The notes: generated from the sequence alone by a model not told the origin. A DNA stretch of 64,000 nucleotides from Baylisascaris procyonis (GCA_037389465.1 JAZARR010000171.1:3991001-4055000); one strand, 5' to 3'. Numbered from the stretch's first letter, positions 42,240-54,931 are shown. Numbers and translations: made by a program.

Positions 42240-42605
42240 ATCTGATTTATAAAGTTGAGAGCGATTGATCATTTCAATGGTAGATCAGATCAGTTCACTA
42301 TCACATGTGATGTTAGTAAACGTTTCAGAATGACTGTGATCTGGCGGGAACCGCTGAGTGTGCAGTGTTTCGATTAGCAGCGATGCGTGGCAGTGATTTC
42401 GTTCGTGTTTTCGTGTTGTGCGGGAGTGGGTTGGGTGATGGGGTGCGTATTGGTGGGTAGATGTTGTTCGTTGTATGTTGTGATGTGCCATAGAATCTGT
42501 GCTTGAGATGGAGAGGTAGGGGCGGAGGAAGGGGGAAGGGGAGAATCGAGAGCAGTGAAGCGTAGACAATCTAGGGGAAATGCTTTTTCCCGTGGGAATC
42601 ACATA
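42240..42605. promoter_or_regulatory. Candidate divergent promoter at a strand-skew switch
   Basis: Within about 100 bp the + strand changes from A/C-rich to G/T-rich and GC content rises. The block has an E2F-like TGGCGGGAA at about 42342 and a purine-rich GGGG tract at 42510-42545. Best explained as the start region of a + transcript (and possibly of the minus-strand unit). Inferred from composition; no core promoter was proven. Confidence 0.4.
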
Positions 42606-42653
42606 GAACTTGTCAAGAGACTTTCAGAGAGGTGGAAGTCGTAACAGGCGCAA
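42606..42653 (+). CDS. Candidate small exon (RG/RS-like)
   Basis: Between ATAG/AAC and GCAAA/gtaatt lies an open segment encoding NLSRDFQRGGSRNRRK. It sits just downstream of the composition switch, so it could be an early exon of the right-hand + gene. No partner exon was joined. Confidence 0.25.
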
Positions 42654-45600
42654 AGTAATTTTTTTTGAGCCTATCCAACAGTTTCATTTCAAGAAAAACT
42701 TGGTGGGAGTGAATGGAACGAGACTTCAACCATCGCAACATCGGCTTTCCACCTTATGTTTATTTTTGATGTCTTGTATAGGATCTGATGATACCTGTAT
42801 AGGTAGCTTCTTAAGAACTTAGGTATTTGATGCCTAAAATCACGTCTAAATCCATTGCTTGTTCACATGCCTCTCAGAACTTGTTCTAACATATCTCAGT
42901 AAATTTTACCATCAGCTCGGTCGCTGTAGTGGCAGAATTCGGATCCAATTTTCGATCAATACCTCTTTCGTTGTGCTCAGGAATCTGCACACTCATCAAT
43001 GAATACTCAAGCGTCCTTGCCGACGTGTCGATTTATGGCCTCGAATCATAGAGCAGTTTTATCTGGCTGGTTGTAGACTTCGCTATCTGGCAGTATTATT
43101 CTTTGAGGAAAAGAATAGCACCTTGAGATGTTCAAGCCCATGTGAACAAGCCAGAACAGTTATGATGTGATATGTTCTACTCTTTGAGATAATAGAACAT
43201 ATGTTCTACTGTCGGTTGTGTGGTTTTGTTTCTTCATAAAATGTTTACTGTATTTGCAGTAATGGGTACTTATGCGACATTGAAATGCGAAAAAACCCCA
43301 ATCTTTCCTCTGTTCTCATCGCGAGAAGATTTAAGAGGGACGTTGAAAGAAAGTCCAAAGTGCGCTTCAGGACGCAAATATGAGGACCGGTGTTTTTAAT
43401 TGCGCTGTAGATAGCCGTATTCAAAGCTGATCTCTAATGCAAGGTTAGCTGTCATGTTGTTTTTTGATTTATGATATGATCATGAGACGGGGAGTGTGTA
43501 CCTTCAAAACACTGAATTTCATTCGGTCCGATGAAACACTATCTGATCCCTCTACCTTCCCCTCCCCTCCGTCCGGGTTCTTAAGTCTTGAAGAGTTGCT
43601 AGTTTCGCAGTGAGCCACATCCAAGGCTATTTTCTTGAGAAAAATTTCCATCGATTGCAAGTTTTTTTAAAGCATAACCCCCTTTACAAGTGCAGCAGTC
43701 GTAGCACATTTTGCGTTGGATAAAACATTACTGGTTTTGGTACAAAGTTTTTTCATAGTTAAGTTCGAAGGAGTTTCAACTTTACAGTATTATTTTGTAA
43801 ACGTTAGATGAGTTTCTTCAAAAAGTGCAAAAAATAGATGCACCACCTTCTAAAGGTTATGATGTGATTAATGCTAAACAGTGGGTTAGTACTTACATAA
43901 TCTGAGCATAAAGGAACATTCCTGATGCAAGAATGAAATTCTTCAGAAAAAATCTTACACTGATACCATTTGATGATATGTTTTCTTTATTTCCTATTGC
44001 AGTAGGTATTGCTTTAAGGCTTAAAAGCCTATTGAATAGATTCTTAAGTAGTATGCTGATTGGTTATTAAGTGATGTGTTGCGATGATCTTTAATTAGTT
44101 TATCACAAACGAAAGGACTATGTTAGTATTTATTGATTCCATTATTAAGGTTTATATTTGCTCTAAAACTTATTTCTTGTGCACGATTTGTTGTAGAAGT
44201 CGACCTGTTTGTGCTTTCTTACTTCCTATAGTGGTAATTTACTAATCCAGTTGAGCAGCGTTGTTAGTGGTATGTGATTTTGAGTAGGACTACAATAAAG
44301 GAAGGTATGATCTATGAGCTGCAAAGTGCAAATACCGTGGAATGCATCGTTAGAGATAGCTTGTGGGTGTAATTCATGAAAGAACCCCATCACTGAACAC
44401 CGAAAAGGTTGTACTTCCCCATCGATAGATATTCCCGTTTGCAGTGTCGATGAAGTTTTTAAGCAATCTCGAAGTGGAATGTTCGAGAAAAGTTACCTCC
44501 TGTTACAACTTGAGCACCATTAGTTTAAATAGTATTTGGTGTTCAGTGCGAAAGATCTGTTGAATGATACGGATCGGCGGACGTTGCGTGCATCCGTAAT
44601 CGCTTGTGAAGTAAGGGGGATCGTATCCTGCTTCTCGATGCTGCAGCTGTGTCATTCCGCAATTGAACAGATGGGACGGCGGGTGCTTCGATGAGTCACT
44701 GTTAAATAATGAGTTCTCTTCTCGGAAGTATCACGACGAAAAAAGAGTTACAGAAATGGATGGTTAAATTCAACTTTCCGAGCCTTGCCGAAATACTCAC
44801 GCCATCTCATTACCTATCCACCATCCCCAGTTGCAGCATTATTCACTTCAGGTGGTAGTCATATTTCTTGGTGATTTTATTTGGCTTCGAAAGTAATAAA
44901 CGGTCACTGCTTGCAGTTGCTGGCAGCAGCTATTCGGCGCTACAATGGAAAAGCGCTTTAACTCATCGGTAAACTGTTGAATCAGTGAGAACGAGAAGGA
45001 GAAGAGCAATTTTTGATAAATAAACGCGGAAATGTTTTTCGACGAATGCAGGTGACAATTTCGAACCAAGGGAGTCGGACTTATTTGAAGATCGAATGGC
45101 AGTTTAGCCACTTGAGGTGACATTCACTTCTTCACTTTTCGAATGTACTCTATCAGTTATTGCTAAGATGCGGTTATTTTCCCTTCCTGTTGGTATAACC
45201 TCAAGTTACATAGTTAATTGCAGTTTATGCCACAGTATAATAGAATATTCATTTCAGATGATGTTCCATTTAGATTCTGTGAAGTTGTTTGAAAAAAGTG
45301 CTTTAAAGGATATGCGGTATTGTATAGCTCATATTCAGAGGACATGCACTCTTAAATGTCAGTAGGCATTATAGGAGTACGCCAACTTGGGTAGACAACT
45401 AAAAATAAATTTTACTCACTGGAAGGGCTCGTCGGCATTTCAAAAACGTCATCTTATGGTGTCGTCTTCTTACATAAGGTTTTTTGGGATATTGCCAAAT
45501 CCAGGTTTACAAAATAAGCCCAGTTAATCTACAAATGTGTAAGGTTATGCGTAACCTATTCAAACAGCAATAGTGATTTGCAATACAAGATTAAAATGCA

Positions 45601-48530
45601 TCCCTTTACATTGTTTTTTTTAAACAGAGTTTGGTGGATTATAATTGTTGTAGATTATTTGAGAAACATAAGGTGGACTCATTTCTGCTGGAGAAGTTGA
45701 TGGATGTAGAGAGTTTTCCTCGTAAATTTCCAACTATGAAGGACTTATTGGGCTCGATTCATTATCCAATTCTTCAAACGTGTCGAATTTTTTTTTTTCG
45801 GGTCTTCAATCTTGTCCGCCTTGATCTCACCTTTTCAGCCTTCCATGAGTCTACTGAGAGGATCGGAACTGTTTTTATTAGACCTTTCGTCGAAATAGCT
45901 GATTGTTGTATCGTTTACTTCGCCATCTTTCTCACTTACCTGTTTCAGGCTTGTCACCAGGACTCGGTCGAGGGTTATGAAATCTGCTCTGGTGGATATT
46001 TGTTAACCATTTTTTTGGTTATTTGGATCAGCAAATCGCCTGATACGATCTCTTCGAGGTTCTTCTTTGAAATTACTTTAACAAATCGCTTTTTCTTGCT
46101 GTTATGAGCGTTTGTTGAACTATAGCAAGACTTTTTCATAACGTTCTCTATTCGCATATTTAATTTGCTAGTGCCGATGATCGGGTTTTGAATGTTTTTC
46201 ACTAAAAAAGTTTCAACAATAGTTCTCCTCTCTGTTTAAATTGTTATGTGAGGTTAATGAACGTACAATTCGAACTATTCACAGTGTGTATATGTTTGTG
46301 CTATCAGTGTTGCTATGCTGTTTAAGAGAGCTTTAATTGTGCGATGCACTGAATAAAGTTTACTTGATGAAGCTTCACTTCAAAAACTATAGGCTAGAAG
46401 TAGCCAGGGCATGTGGGGAATGGATAGCCAGGATATTGCAGGAAATGTTTTTTGAAGGTGAAATTGAGTTTGTTTTGAATCCTTTTTTGGTGTTCAAGTT
46501 TGTTTGGCTTTGTGGAAAGACTATAAGCTATTTGGGAAGACCTTCAAATGTTAGGTTGCTAATCGAATTTCTTGAGGTCATAGACTTCGATTTTTTTCGT
46601 TTAAATTACACTTATCCTCTTCGTGAATCTAATAAAGTTGTTTTCAGTTAAGAAGCTCAAACTTTTGGCTTGAGCCTGAGGTCACATTTACGCAGTGAAG
46701 AAGGCGCTAATTGTGTAGTTACGATACGAGAAGTGTGAATGCAATTGAGCATTTCAGTTCATGGATTTGTCTTGGTGAGTGGCCGCCCTTGCTTTAATCA
46801 TTTAGTTTATCCTTCTTTTGAGTGGTAGTTTTATTTATTCGTTATTTGACTGAATGTTGCTATGACGAATTCATTTAAATATGTCTCAATTCTCTTAGAA
46901 AAATTTTTTGTTAATTAGTGCTTTATATCATTTGTGATTCTTTTAAACATCACAAACAATCGTTGAGTATATTTCGCTTCGCAAATCGTTACGTTCTGTT
47001 GGGCAATTTTCCATGTACCAGTTCATTTAGTCGTCGATTTTCGATAGGAATGTTTTGAAAATTTGTACAACATTCTGATTTCTTATTTTTCTTTCTTTTT
47101 TTTGTAATAATTCGATGTTTTATCATATTTTTTGCAATGTGTGTGATTGAATGCTTGCATTCTTTCACATCGCCCCACATTGCATTTCACATCACACTTT
47201 TTTAGTCGTGTTTATGTTTTCCTTTGTTTTCGGTTTCCAACATTGCGTTACTCTTGTTTCCAGTGTTTTCGGAATGTTTTTCATGTTTTTTTTTTGAAAT
47301 TTCAAAAGCGCTGTGCTATTTGTTTAGATGTAATTTAGAGTGTTTCCAGCTAAAATTTATGATACAGTTTAGCAGTTTGGTTTGATGCACTTTGCACTCT
47401 CGGCTCGAATTTTATATGGTTTCATAAATGAGCATAGTGCTTTAAATTGTACCATTAAAGTATAGGCTCGGTTTTATACAAACTTCAGTCCGCCTTTTTG
47501 GTTATGAGCAGGTGCATTGTATTGTGGCGTGTTTATTTTTAAAAAGTTGTTTTCATATTGCCAAAGTATTTCTGCAATTTTATACCCATTTTATTTGTTT
47601 TAATGTTTTTTTCATTGATGCTTTTAAATTGCAAGCTCTTATGATTTCCAACTATTTTTATAGAACATGAGGGCGACCACTTCTATGATTGTACTAATTG
47701 ACATCTATTTAAGTTTTTTAGTTTGACTCTTTCTCTCTCTAGGAATCGTTCGTAATGATGTTCTCATGTCATTTAACTGAATGATGGATTCTCTTGGAGT
47801 TCAATAAAAAATAAAGTTATGTTTTGGTGCATTTCCCTTTCTTATATTCATCGTTCTCATGCGATGAAAGGAATTCTTTTATTTACTTCATTAATTTTGT
47901 CAGAGTGTTTCGTAGTCTCCTTTCTTTCACATAGACTAATGGTGGAAATAGGAGGATGAAAAAAGAAACGTTTATCGATCTTCTCTTATCAGGTATGGTA
48001 GATCTAAACATAATTCGCCATCCTTTTTTCTAGGAAAAATTATCAAATGTAAATCCCTAGCTTGGGTTTCTTGGTCCCCAATTTAAACAATTAGGGAATT
48101 ACAAGGATTTCATTGGTTCAGTTGTTTATACGGCAAATGATAGCGTTGTCTGCTTATAAGGTGGAAAGATGGTCCTCGTTTGGGAGCATCGGTTTGTATT
48201 GGTTTAGCGGGAGAAAAAAGCACATGGCATTCTGATGTCTTTTGTGGGCGATTTTTGCACCTTTCTGCAGATATCCATAATGGCAGTACTTCCTCACTAT
48301 AGTCTTATCAGTTCCCGAGTATCGGCTTTTAGCATTGAAGGGGGTTACAAATGCTGAATGGCGATGAAAGGTTATGCTTTTTGCACTGATTGAGTTCTCT
48401 TTTTTGCCATGGTTGAGGTCAATAAAAGAATTGGGTGAAGGGCATGAACTACTGAGATGAAGGGCATTATTTTGCTTTTGCTATTAGTTAGGGATTCATT
48501 TAAGTGGTTATACAGGTGTACCATACTTGC
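42654..48530. other. Probable long + strand intron(s) or intergenic DNA
   Basis: T/G-rich on the + strand. The 158-codon open frame at 45631-46107 is T-rich, lacks bounding splice signals and looks accidental. No reliable exon was seen. Confidence 0.35.
43170..43202. repeat. 10-bp perfect inverted repeat
   Basis: ATATGTTCTA and TAGAACATAT separated by 13 nt, followed by a further GTTCTAC copy. Confidence 0.8.
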
Positions 48531-48538
48531 TTCTTCAG

Positions 48539-48616
48539 TAGACCGCTTTACTTATTCATCTTTTATGTGGATTGATCGATGCCACCTAGAAGGATCAGTA
48601 GATGAAGGAGGCGATG
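48539..48616 (+). CDS. Candidate internal exon
   Basis: A good acceptor (CTTCTTCAG) and donor (GATG/gtaagc) bound an open 78-nt frame encoding DRFTYSSFMWIDRCHLEG and SVDEGGD. It lies at the left edge of a GC-rich block (48.6-49.3 kb). Neighbouring exons were not established. Confidence 0.3.
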
Positions 48617-49128
48617 GTAAGCGGAGGAATGGGCGCCGAGGTTGCACGAAGCGGTGATCGAATGGCTAGCGATGCATTGGATCTACCGTTGGATCGCTGG
48701 AGACAGAATGCAGTTGCCGAAGAGGAGGCTGCTAGTGGCAATCAAGGATGCGAGGCGTCATTCCTCAGGTTGGCGTCTACTTGTCACATGCTTTTGTTAC
48801 ATGGTTTTAAAGCGAACAGTGAGGACCGTTTCGATGTCTGCGTTGAAGCGCGATAGGCTTCCGTCTGCCTTAAGTGCAACAAGTGATGCGCGCGATTAGG
48901 AGCAGCACGGTTTACTTCTGGCGATGGGATGAAAATGAGGTGGGGGAGGGGACCGGAGCTTGCTGTCGGCGAAGGAAATGGCAGTTGTGGATAGAGGGTA
49001 CGGGTGTCGTCAGCATCAGGCACTTGTTCGTTCCCTTCGGATGCCGACTTCTTCCGATTCGTCACCGGTCACGAGCTGCCCAGGTGTCATCGCCATTCCC
49101 GCTAACAGTCCCATAGCTTGACACTTTT

Positions 49129-49324
49129 GTGCAGAGGTCCAGTCGTTCCTACACACCAGCACATCGCTTCTAAAATATGCCATAATGCCTCGATCGTAAG
49201 TTCTTCGGTTTGTTTCCTCGCGCAGTCGTCCGCACCCCGTTGATAGTGTGGAAGAAAATGCAAAAAGCGTTACTTCCCAAACATGGCGAGAAGAATCAAA
49301 GGAGATTCAGCGCTGAGTTGCATG
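49129..49324 (+). CDS. Candidate exon pair around a short intron
   Basis: TGTGCAG precedes an open stretch (VQSFLHTSTSLLKYAIMPRS) ending at a strong donor ATC/gtaagt at 49197. Only about 30 nt later CGCGCAG starts a second stretch that reaches a strong donor CAT/gtaagt at 49324. The second piece is fully open in one frame (PLIVWKKMQKALLPKHGEK), but that frame does not match the phase of the first, so the model is incomplete. Confidence 0.25.
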
Positions 49325-49658
49325 TAAGTTCTATCAGAGCGCTTCGGGAACTCATAGATTTCCATTGGTGCCCTAAAAATTGAAAGAATATTTACATCAT
49401 ATTCTAGATTCTACTTTGCTTTTGGTGACATAGGAGTGCAGCCCACAGCGAGTGGCATTTGTTTAAGCTGTAATAATGGTGTACAGTTTGTTGGGGGGGG
49501 GGGATTCGTAATATGAATGCAGATTATTGGGATCGCCGAAATCTTCGATGAAATCTCGTCAGGTCTGTTGCCGTTCGCAACTAATTGATGGCTATTTCCT
49601 CCTCTTTTTTATCGATGTTTGAGAATTAACTTTCCTTTTGGTCCTTTTTTTTCCTTTA

Positions 49659-49747
<89 letters not shown>
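49659..49747. repeat. (TA)n microsatellite, about 88 bp
   Basis: Alternating TA with a single ATG interruption at its left end; flanked by T/G-rich intron-like DNA. Confidence 0.97.
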
Positions 49748-49750
<3 letters not shown>

Positions 49751-50503
49751 ACTGTTGTATTTATAATTATGGTAGCTGTAGTCGTCGTTATTATTACTAT
49801 CTTTATTGTGTTCATTGTTAAATTGTTGTTGCTACTGTTATTTCTACCAGAGCCAATTGTTACTGTTAAAATTACTGTTATTCCATAGCGTAGGCGCGTT
49901 TAGAGGCACAAATGTGCACACAAAAGTTCTAATAGAAACGCTGATGGACATTTTGATATTACCGTTGTGAGTGAGCTGTATGTTGTTTATGGGAGATTGA
50001 ATGAGAGTTCCTGAAGCTAGGTTGAAATAATTTACACAGTATTGCACAAATGAAGTGGAGTATAATGGAAATTTGTCGTTTGAGGTGATCGCTTCATGCA
50101 CTTTCCCACTTCTTTCCCCCTCCTCACTCCGTTCTTTTTGCCTCTCTATTGTTTCCTTACCGCCTTCCTTACCCTTCGAGTGTTGAAAGCGCTACTGAGC
50201 TATCGATAGCAATGCGAGAGCTGTGTTTTGTGGCGTTAGCAGTCCGGCAACTGGCGTATTGTATCGGAATTAGAGCCCCATCCCACCTGTACGTGAAAAA
50301 GAACAAAATTTTCATGAAAACAGCTCTCGCGGTGTTGATTGAGTCTTCATAAAAGGGTGCAAAATGGCGTCCAGTGCAACAGGCTGAAGTACCGTATGCC
50401 ACTGCCTTGGGCGAGGGTGGTTGCGAACGTACGGCAAGCCGCTAATGTTGCCATTATTAGATGAGTTTCTAAAGGTGCTTCTCTCGGAGGGTTAAAGGAG
50501 GAG

Positions 50504-50535
50504 AGGAGGTGGGAGGTGGGAGGTGGGAGGTGGGA
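50504..50535 (+). repeat. (GGGAGGT)n tandem repeat, G-quadruplex candidate
   Basis: Three exact GGGAGGT units plus partial units on both sides give four GGG runs spaced by AGGT, a textbook intramolecular G-quadruplex pattern. Confidence 0.9.
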
Positions 50536-52191
50536 AAGTGCTCTAATTTAAGATCTGGGGTTGCCAGTGCAGCTCACTCTTGATGGTAATTTTGAAAGAG
50601 AAGGTTGAATTGGTATTTCGACAGTCGAGGAGACCATAGTTGTTACGTTTTTTGAGGGAATGCTTCCAAAGAATAGTTAACTTTCGCTATGGAAATGGTT
50701 GAGCATAGTCTAAAATAACAGTAACAGAAGGCTCTTGATAAAAGAATAACAGTAACCCATTGTTCTCTTGAAGGAACCATTTATAACCGTAATTCTCTGA
50801 AGATGCATCCTTCCATAGAGGACATCTTACGATCCACCGTTAAGTGATCATTCGGGTTAAACCACCATCTGAATAAGGATGAAAATATTTGAAGGAATTC
50901 TTTGTGAATCATCGGTAAATAGTTTCTTCAAGAGAACAATAGGTTTACATTCGTTTTTTCTACATGTTTTTTGTTTTTCATTTAATCATGCCCGCAAAAA
51001 TCTCCATCTTTCCTCATATTTCATCTTTGAGGTAACTTTTTTTGAGGAAAAAGACTTGAATTTTTATCTTCTCCTCCATCATGCACTTCTTTATTACAGT
51101 GGAATTTCTCCGCGTTCCCCTACGATCACTTTTTTCAGCGAACAGTTATGGTCACACGGAATTTCCTTCTAGCCAGAGTCAATTCGCAATCACCCACGTT
51201 TTGAAGGGAAGTGGGAGCATGAGAGGGGGGGGGGGGAAGGGGGTGCGTGCTATAGCAGCAGAAGCGATGCGATATGTGTAGGAACGGCTGGCTATGTGCA
51301 CGAAGAGCATCTTAGCTGGGAAGGTAGGCGAGGAATGCGAAGATCTAGGCAGTTCGTATCCGGCTACGCACCTGAAGAAGTTAGTTTCTGGGGGGCGCGA
51401 ATAGGTGTCTGATGTTACTACATTCGCCTAACATTCACACCTTTCATTTCCTTCGCCGTCAGTGAACTGCGTCCTTCATTTCGGCAACCAAAAAGTGGTG
51501 TTTTAGTTGCCCTTTATCGCGCACTTCACTTGTTTACGTTAGGTTCGAAAGCATAACGTAAATAGAGTATAGAGATGAAATAGAGCTGATGCCTCGTCCT
51601 CAAAAATATTTCGCTTTTTTCATTCTTTTTCTTTGCGAATCGAAAATTTCAAATCAGAATTCGAGGATCCTGAAATCTATTCTTTTTCTATCAGCAGATT
51701 TTTCATTTTCGCTTTCTATTTTTCCCATCTTTTTAGGCAAATTTTTCTTCAGAAAATTTGGCAAGTTTGGGTTTTTTCGATTGCAATATTTTTAAGCTGA
51801 GCTAATGTACTTCGTAGTTCTAGTTAACATTAAGTTCCACCATATTTTATGATGAAATTGCATATCTTGCCGTCCCAGATTTCCTTATTTATATGTATTT
51901 GCGAGGACATCTACAAATGCGTTTATGTGCATGTCTGGATGCACGTCCGTTAATACTTTTGTAAGTGTTATTGTTTTTCGGTTCGAATTTTTTATTTGGC
52001 CACCGAAAGATAGTAGCAGTTGTATTCGATAATAATGAACTTGAACTTGAACTTCAGGTTAAAGTAAACTTCAGATTTAGTTCTGTCTTCTACTGATATT
52101 TTTCTGAACGTTTACGTGTGCCGAATATTGGATTGAGTAAGGACCTCGTTTGCAAGAACGTTGACAGAGCTCGTCGCGCGATGAAGTAGCA

Positions 52192-52276
52192 CGGATCCCT
52201 TTTCTGCCATCAAGAAGGTAGAGAATGTCAACGGTTCAGCAAGAAGAAACCGCGATCTTCCATCTCCAGCAAATTA
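52192..52276 (+). CDS. Candidate exon, frame ambiguous
   Basis: Two frames are open up to the donor near 52276 (TATGAG/gtaatt). One starts at an ATG (52228) after AAGGTAGAGA and reads MSTVQQEETAIFHLQQIM. The other reads KKVENVNGSARRNRDLPSP. Either can be joined in phase to the candidate exon at about 54.8 kb by a different acceptor. Likely real coding sequence, but the frame is undecided. Confidence 0.35.
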
Positions 52277-53149
52277 TGAGGTAATTTTTGTTTCCTTAGT
52301 TAGACATCCTTAAGATGGGACTGTTTTCAGGCATAAAGCTTTGTCTATTTTTAATTGTTTGTTTATAGCAAGCAACTGTTGAGTCGAAAACGTTGTGGAA
52401 TATTTCACATGGTGTTTTATGCTTCAACGGTAACAAATCATATTGAGGAACATGGCCCACATTTTCAGCATACGAAAGTCTAGCTATATTCGAATTGGAT
52501 CATGCTGTAAATGATATAGTTTTAAGATTCTTATGTTTCAAGATGCTCATGTTTTTGTTGAGGTTTTGTTTTTGAAGAAATATTAACGGAGTTCACAGCT
52601 ACATGCATAGTGGGTGGTCAGTAGGATAGGAGACGAAATTTTTTGTGGATGAAAGCAGAATTGATGTCATATAGCATGCAGGTTCGGGTTTTACTTTGGA
52701 ACAGCATTTTCACTCGTTGCTCGCTTAAACATCGACGTTTAGTTTATTGTACGCTTTATAGTGAGGGATAACTGCATCAGCGGCGGGATTCTGAAGGGTG
52801 ACCGTGTCATTTTCTGGACGTACGCGTTAGTTGACAAAAGCAAGCTTAGTATTGGAAGTTTGAGTGAGAAAAAATCAACTCTACTAAAGGTTTCCTTCTG
52901 TTATCCAGATTTAAAAGAAACCGTTTATCTTTGAAAAGTTCTCGATTCCTTAATCCTTATGGAATGTTTGAAGGCATATGAAATTCAGGATACTGTTGGG
53001 AGATTTTAAGAGTTTTGAGGAAATTGGAAGCATTTTGCAAAAATTGAAAGTTAGGAGGGTTGTGTAATTAGAGATATTCAATGCGCAGTAAGGTGTCCCT
53101 TGATGCAGTTTCTACTCACGATTTATCTTTTTGTTGCTTTTACATTCCA

Positions 53150-53269
53150 ATTGGAAAAGCATATGAAGGATGCGCGGTCGGCAGAAATTGGCGAAACTAA
53201 TGAGATGTTCGTGAAATGTTGGAATGTTGGGATTGAGCTTGCACCTGTGATGGTCTGAGAGCGCCCTCG
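53150..53269 (+). CDS. Candidate terminal exon
   Basis: An open frame with coding-like composition, LEKHMKDARSAEIGETNEMF then KCWNVGIELAPVMV and TGA. Possible acceptors lie at GATGCAG (53107) or after TTGGAAAAG. No homology was recognised. Confidence 0.25.
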
Positions 53270-53802
53270 TGAACTAGCGTCCGTGCAGTCTGCTGCTCCA
53301 ATACCTTCCGCCTGCCTCTTTTCCAATATTCGAAAGTTTTCGCTGCTTAGTATTTTTGTCTGATATTCTCCCAATCATTACATCTGTTGGAAATTTGCAG
53401 TTAATTTAAAACGAAATTTACGGCCAACTAGTTGCCACTATGCGAATGAACCACTTTGACAGGTTCATCGTAGCAGCGATTGAATTTTTGAATCAAGTGG
53501 AATAAATTTAGAATAGGTGTTGAATGTTGAAAGAATTGTATTCGGGTGAACCTTTTATGCAAATTACCGTAAGCGGGAAAGTAACAGCATATAAAGATGT
53601 GATTTAAAAATTCGATCACAGATACTCAAGGCGTTTTTAACACAGCGCAATCGGAATTTGAATGATGCAATTGCCAAAAATGATGGTCTTAGTCGAGAGG
53701 ATAGTGAGTGCGAAATTTATGAATAAAGACATTGGTACACTTACTACTATTGCTACTACTTTAATTAAAATAGAAAAATGTCGGGAATGTTACGTTCCCG
53801 GG

Positions 53803-53810
53803 TGACGTCA
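53803..53810. promoter_or_regulatory. Perfect CRE palindrome TGACGTCA
   Basis: TGACGTCA overlaps CACCTG (E-box-like) and follows a hairpin CGGGAATGTTACGTTCCCG (arms CGGGAA/TTCCCG). A CREB/ATF site is plausible; there is no gene start nearby that it clearly serves. Confidence 0.35.
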
Positions 53811-54831
53811 CCTGAGAAATTTTGGATATTTTTTATTTTATTTGTATGTGATTTGTTTGCTATTAGTTTTTTGAAAGCCCTGAAAAATCGGAAAAATGGG
53901 TTTCGGGGTTTGTGGGATTTTGCGCTGCAAGAGACAAAAGAAATCTGATGCCGATTTTCTGTCGAAAGTGAATGGCAAAGTGCCACCTTGAAATTCCGCG
54001 AGTGATAAGTTGTTCATTCAGCTATCCTTTGTTATTATGAAGCAATCATTGAGTCTAACTATGCATGTTTTTTGGTTCTTTGTTCACAGGATTGTTGTCT
54101 TAGGGAGGAGAAGGAGAGGATTGTAGGCGCTCGAGGCTAATATCTGGAATGGAAATATTTCTTTTCTTTCAAAAATTTTTCTGTGCTTCAGCAGATTTAT
54201 TTATCATTGATTGTTGAAAGAAGGCGCAACGCAAGAAGAAATCAAGTAGCACATAGAAAAATAAGATGATTACCTGATAAAAGTTTTAACCATGGAATTG
54301 CTTCAATTATTTGATATTATGGACAATGTTATTGTGATGGTTGTCCGACTATCTATTGCAGCGTTGATATTTCATAGCTTTAACTCTTCATTTTGTATGT
54401 TTTTCTCAATGAATTGGTGCTCACAGACATGGTCAATATGAATAATGTTGTTTTGATATTTTAAATCTCACTTATTTATTTAAAGAAATTTGCGAGCGGA
54501 GTGGGGAATGGCACAAAATCTTGTGAGATAGAGGTGGCGTTGTCTTGATTTTCTTGTGTCGACATCTCTAAAATAAAAATCTGGATGGAATGAACCAGCT
54601 TTGCTCATTTATCGATCGCTTGAGTTCGTTGACAGATTGTCTTTTGCTGGCTAATAAGAAAGGTTGCTTTTTTGTGTCCTATGCAATGGCGATGTTACTC
54701 CTTCTATATCTGGCTTCTCTTTGACCTGCCTCTCTGTTGCCATGTTTTTGTCATTTATGTTCTTTTGGAATGTTAGAGCGTTATCAGTAGAAATTTTTCG
54801 ACATAAAATGACCAGAGGTTCTGTTTTAGGC

Positions 54832-54931
54832 ACTGAACAGAGTGGTGCATTCGTCGCAGCAAGCAATGGTGAACTCCAGCTTATGGACTTAGCAGTTCAT
54901 ATAGATGCTGCAACTCGAAACCTTTTTCACA
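54832..54931 (+). CDS. Candidate exon (SGAFVAASNGELQLMDLAVH)
   Basis: An open frame encodes SGAFVAASNGELQLMDLAVH and IDAATRNLFHK up to a strong donor CACAA/gtgagt (phase 2). Several acceptors upstream (TGACCAG 54811, GTTTTAG 54831, TGAACAG 54841) leave the start uncertain. It is the best-looking exon right of 42 kb; no family was recognised. Confidence 0.45.

Larger units (their letters stand above)
35005..42240. other. AT-rich region without a recognisable gene
   Basis: A/C-rich on the + strand, like the introns of the minus-strand genes to its left. No chain of exons was found. It holds a (TA)n tract at 38166, an inverted repeat at 40579, a G-rich patch at 35808-35840 and scattered A/T runs. 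Either intergenic, or an intron in the receptor's 5' UTR. Confidence 0.4.

Noticed and set aside
42285..42602. 105-codon minus-strand open frame rich in His/Ser/Thr
   Set aside because: It mirrors a G/T-rich low-complexity block on the + strand; composition artefact.
45631..46107. 158-codon + strand open frame, longest in the window
   Set aside because: T-rich, Phe/Leu-heavy composition typical of intron DNA, no splice signals framing it and no recognisable motif.
48784..49065. 93-codon minus-strand open frame
   Set aside because: Pro/Ser-rich low complexity opposite a G-rich tract, against the local transcription skew and without splice partners.
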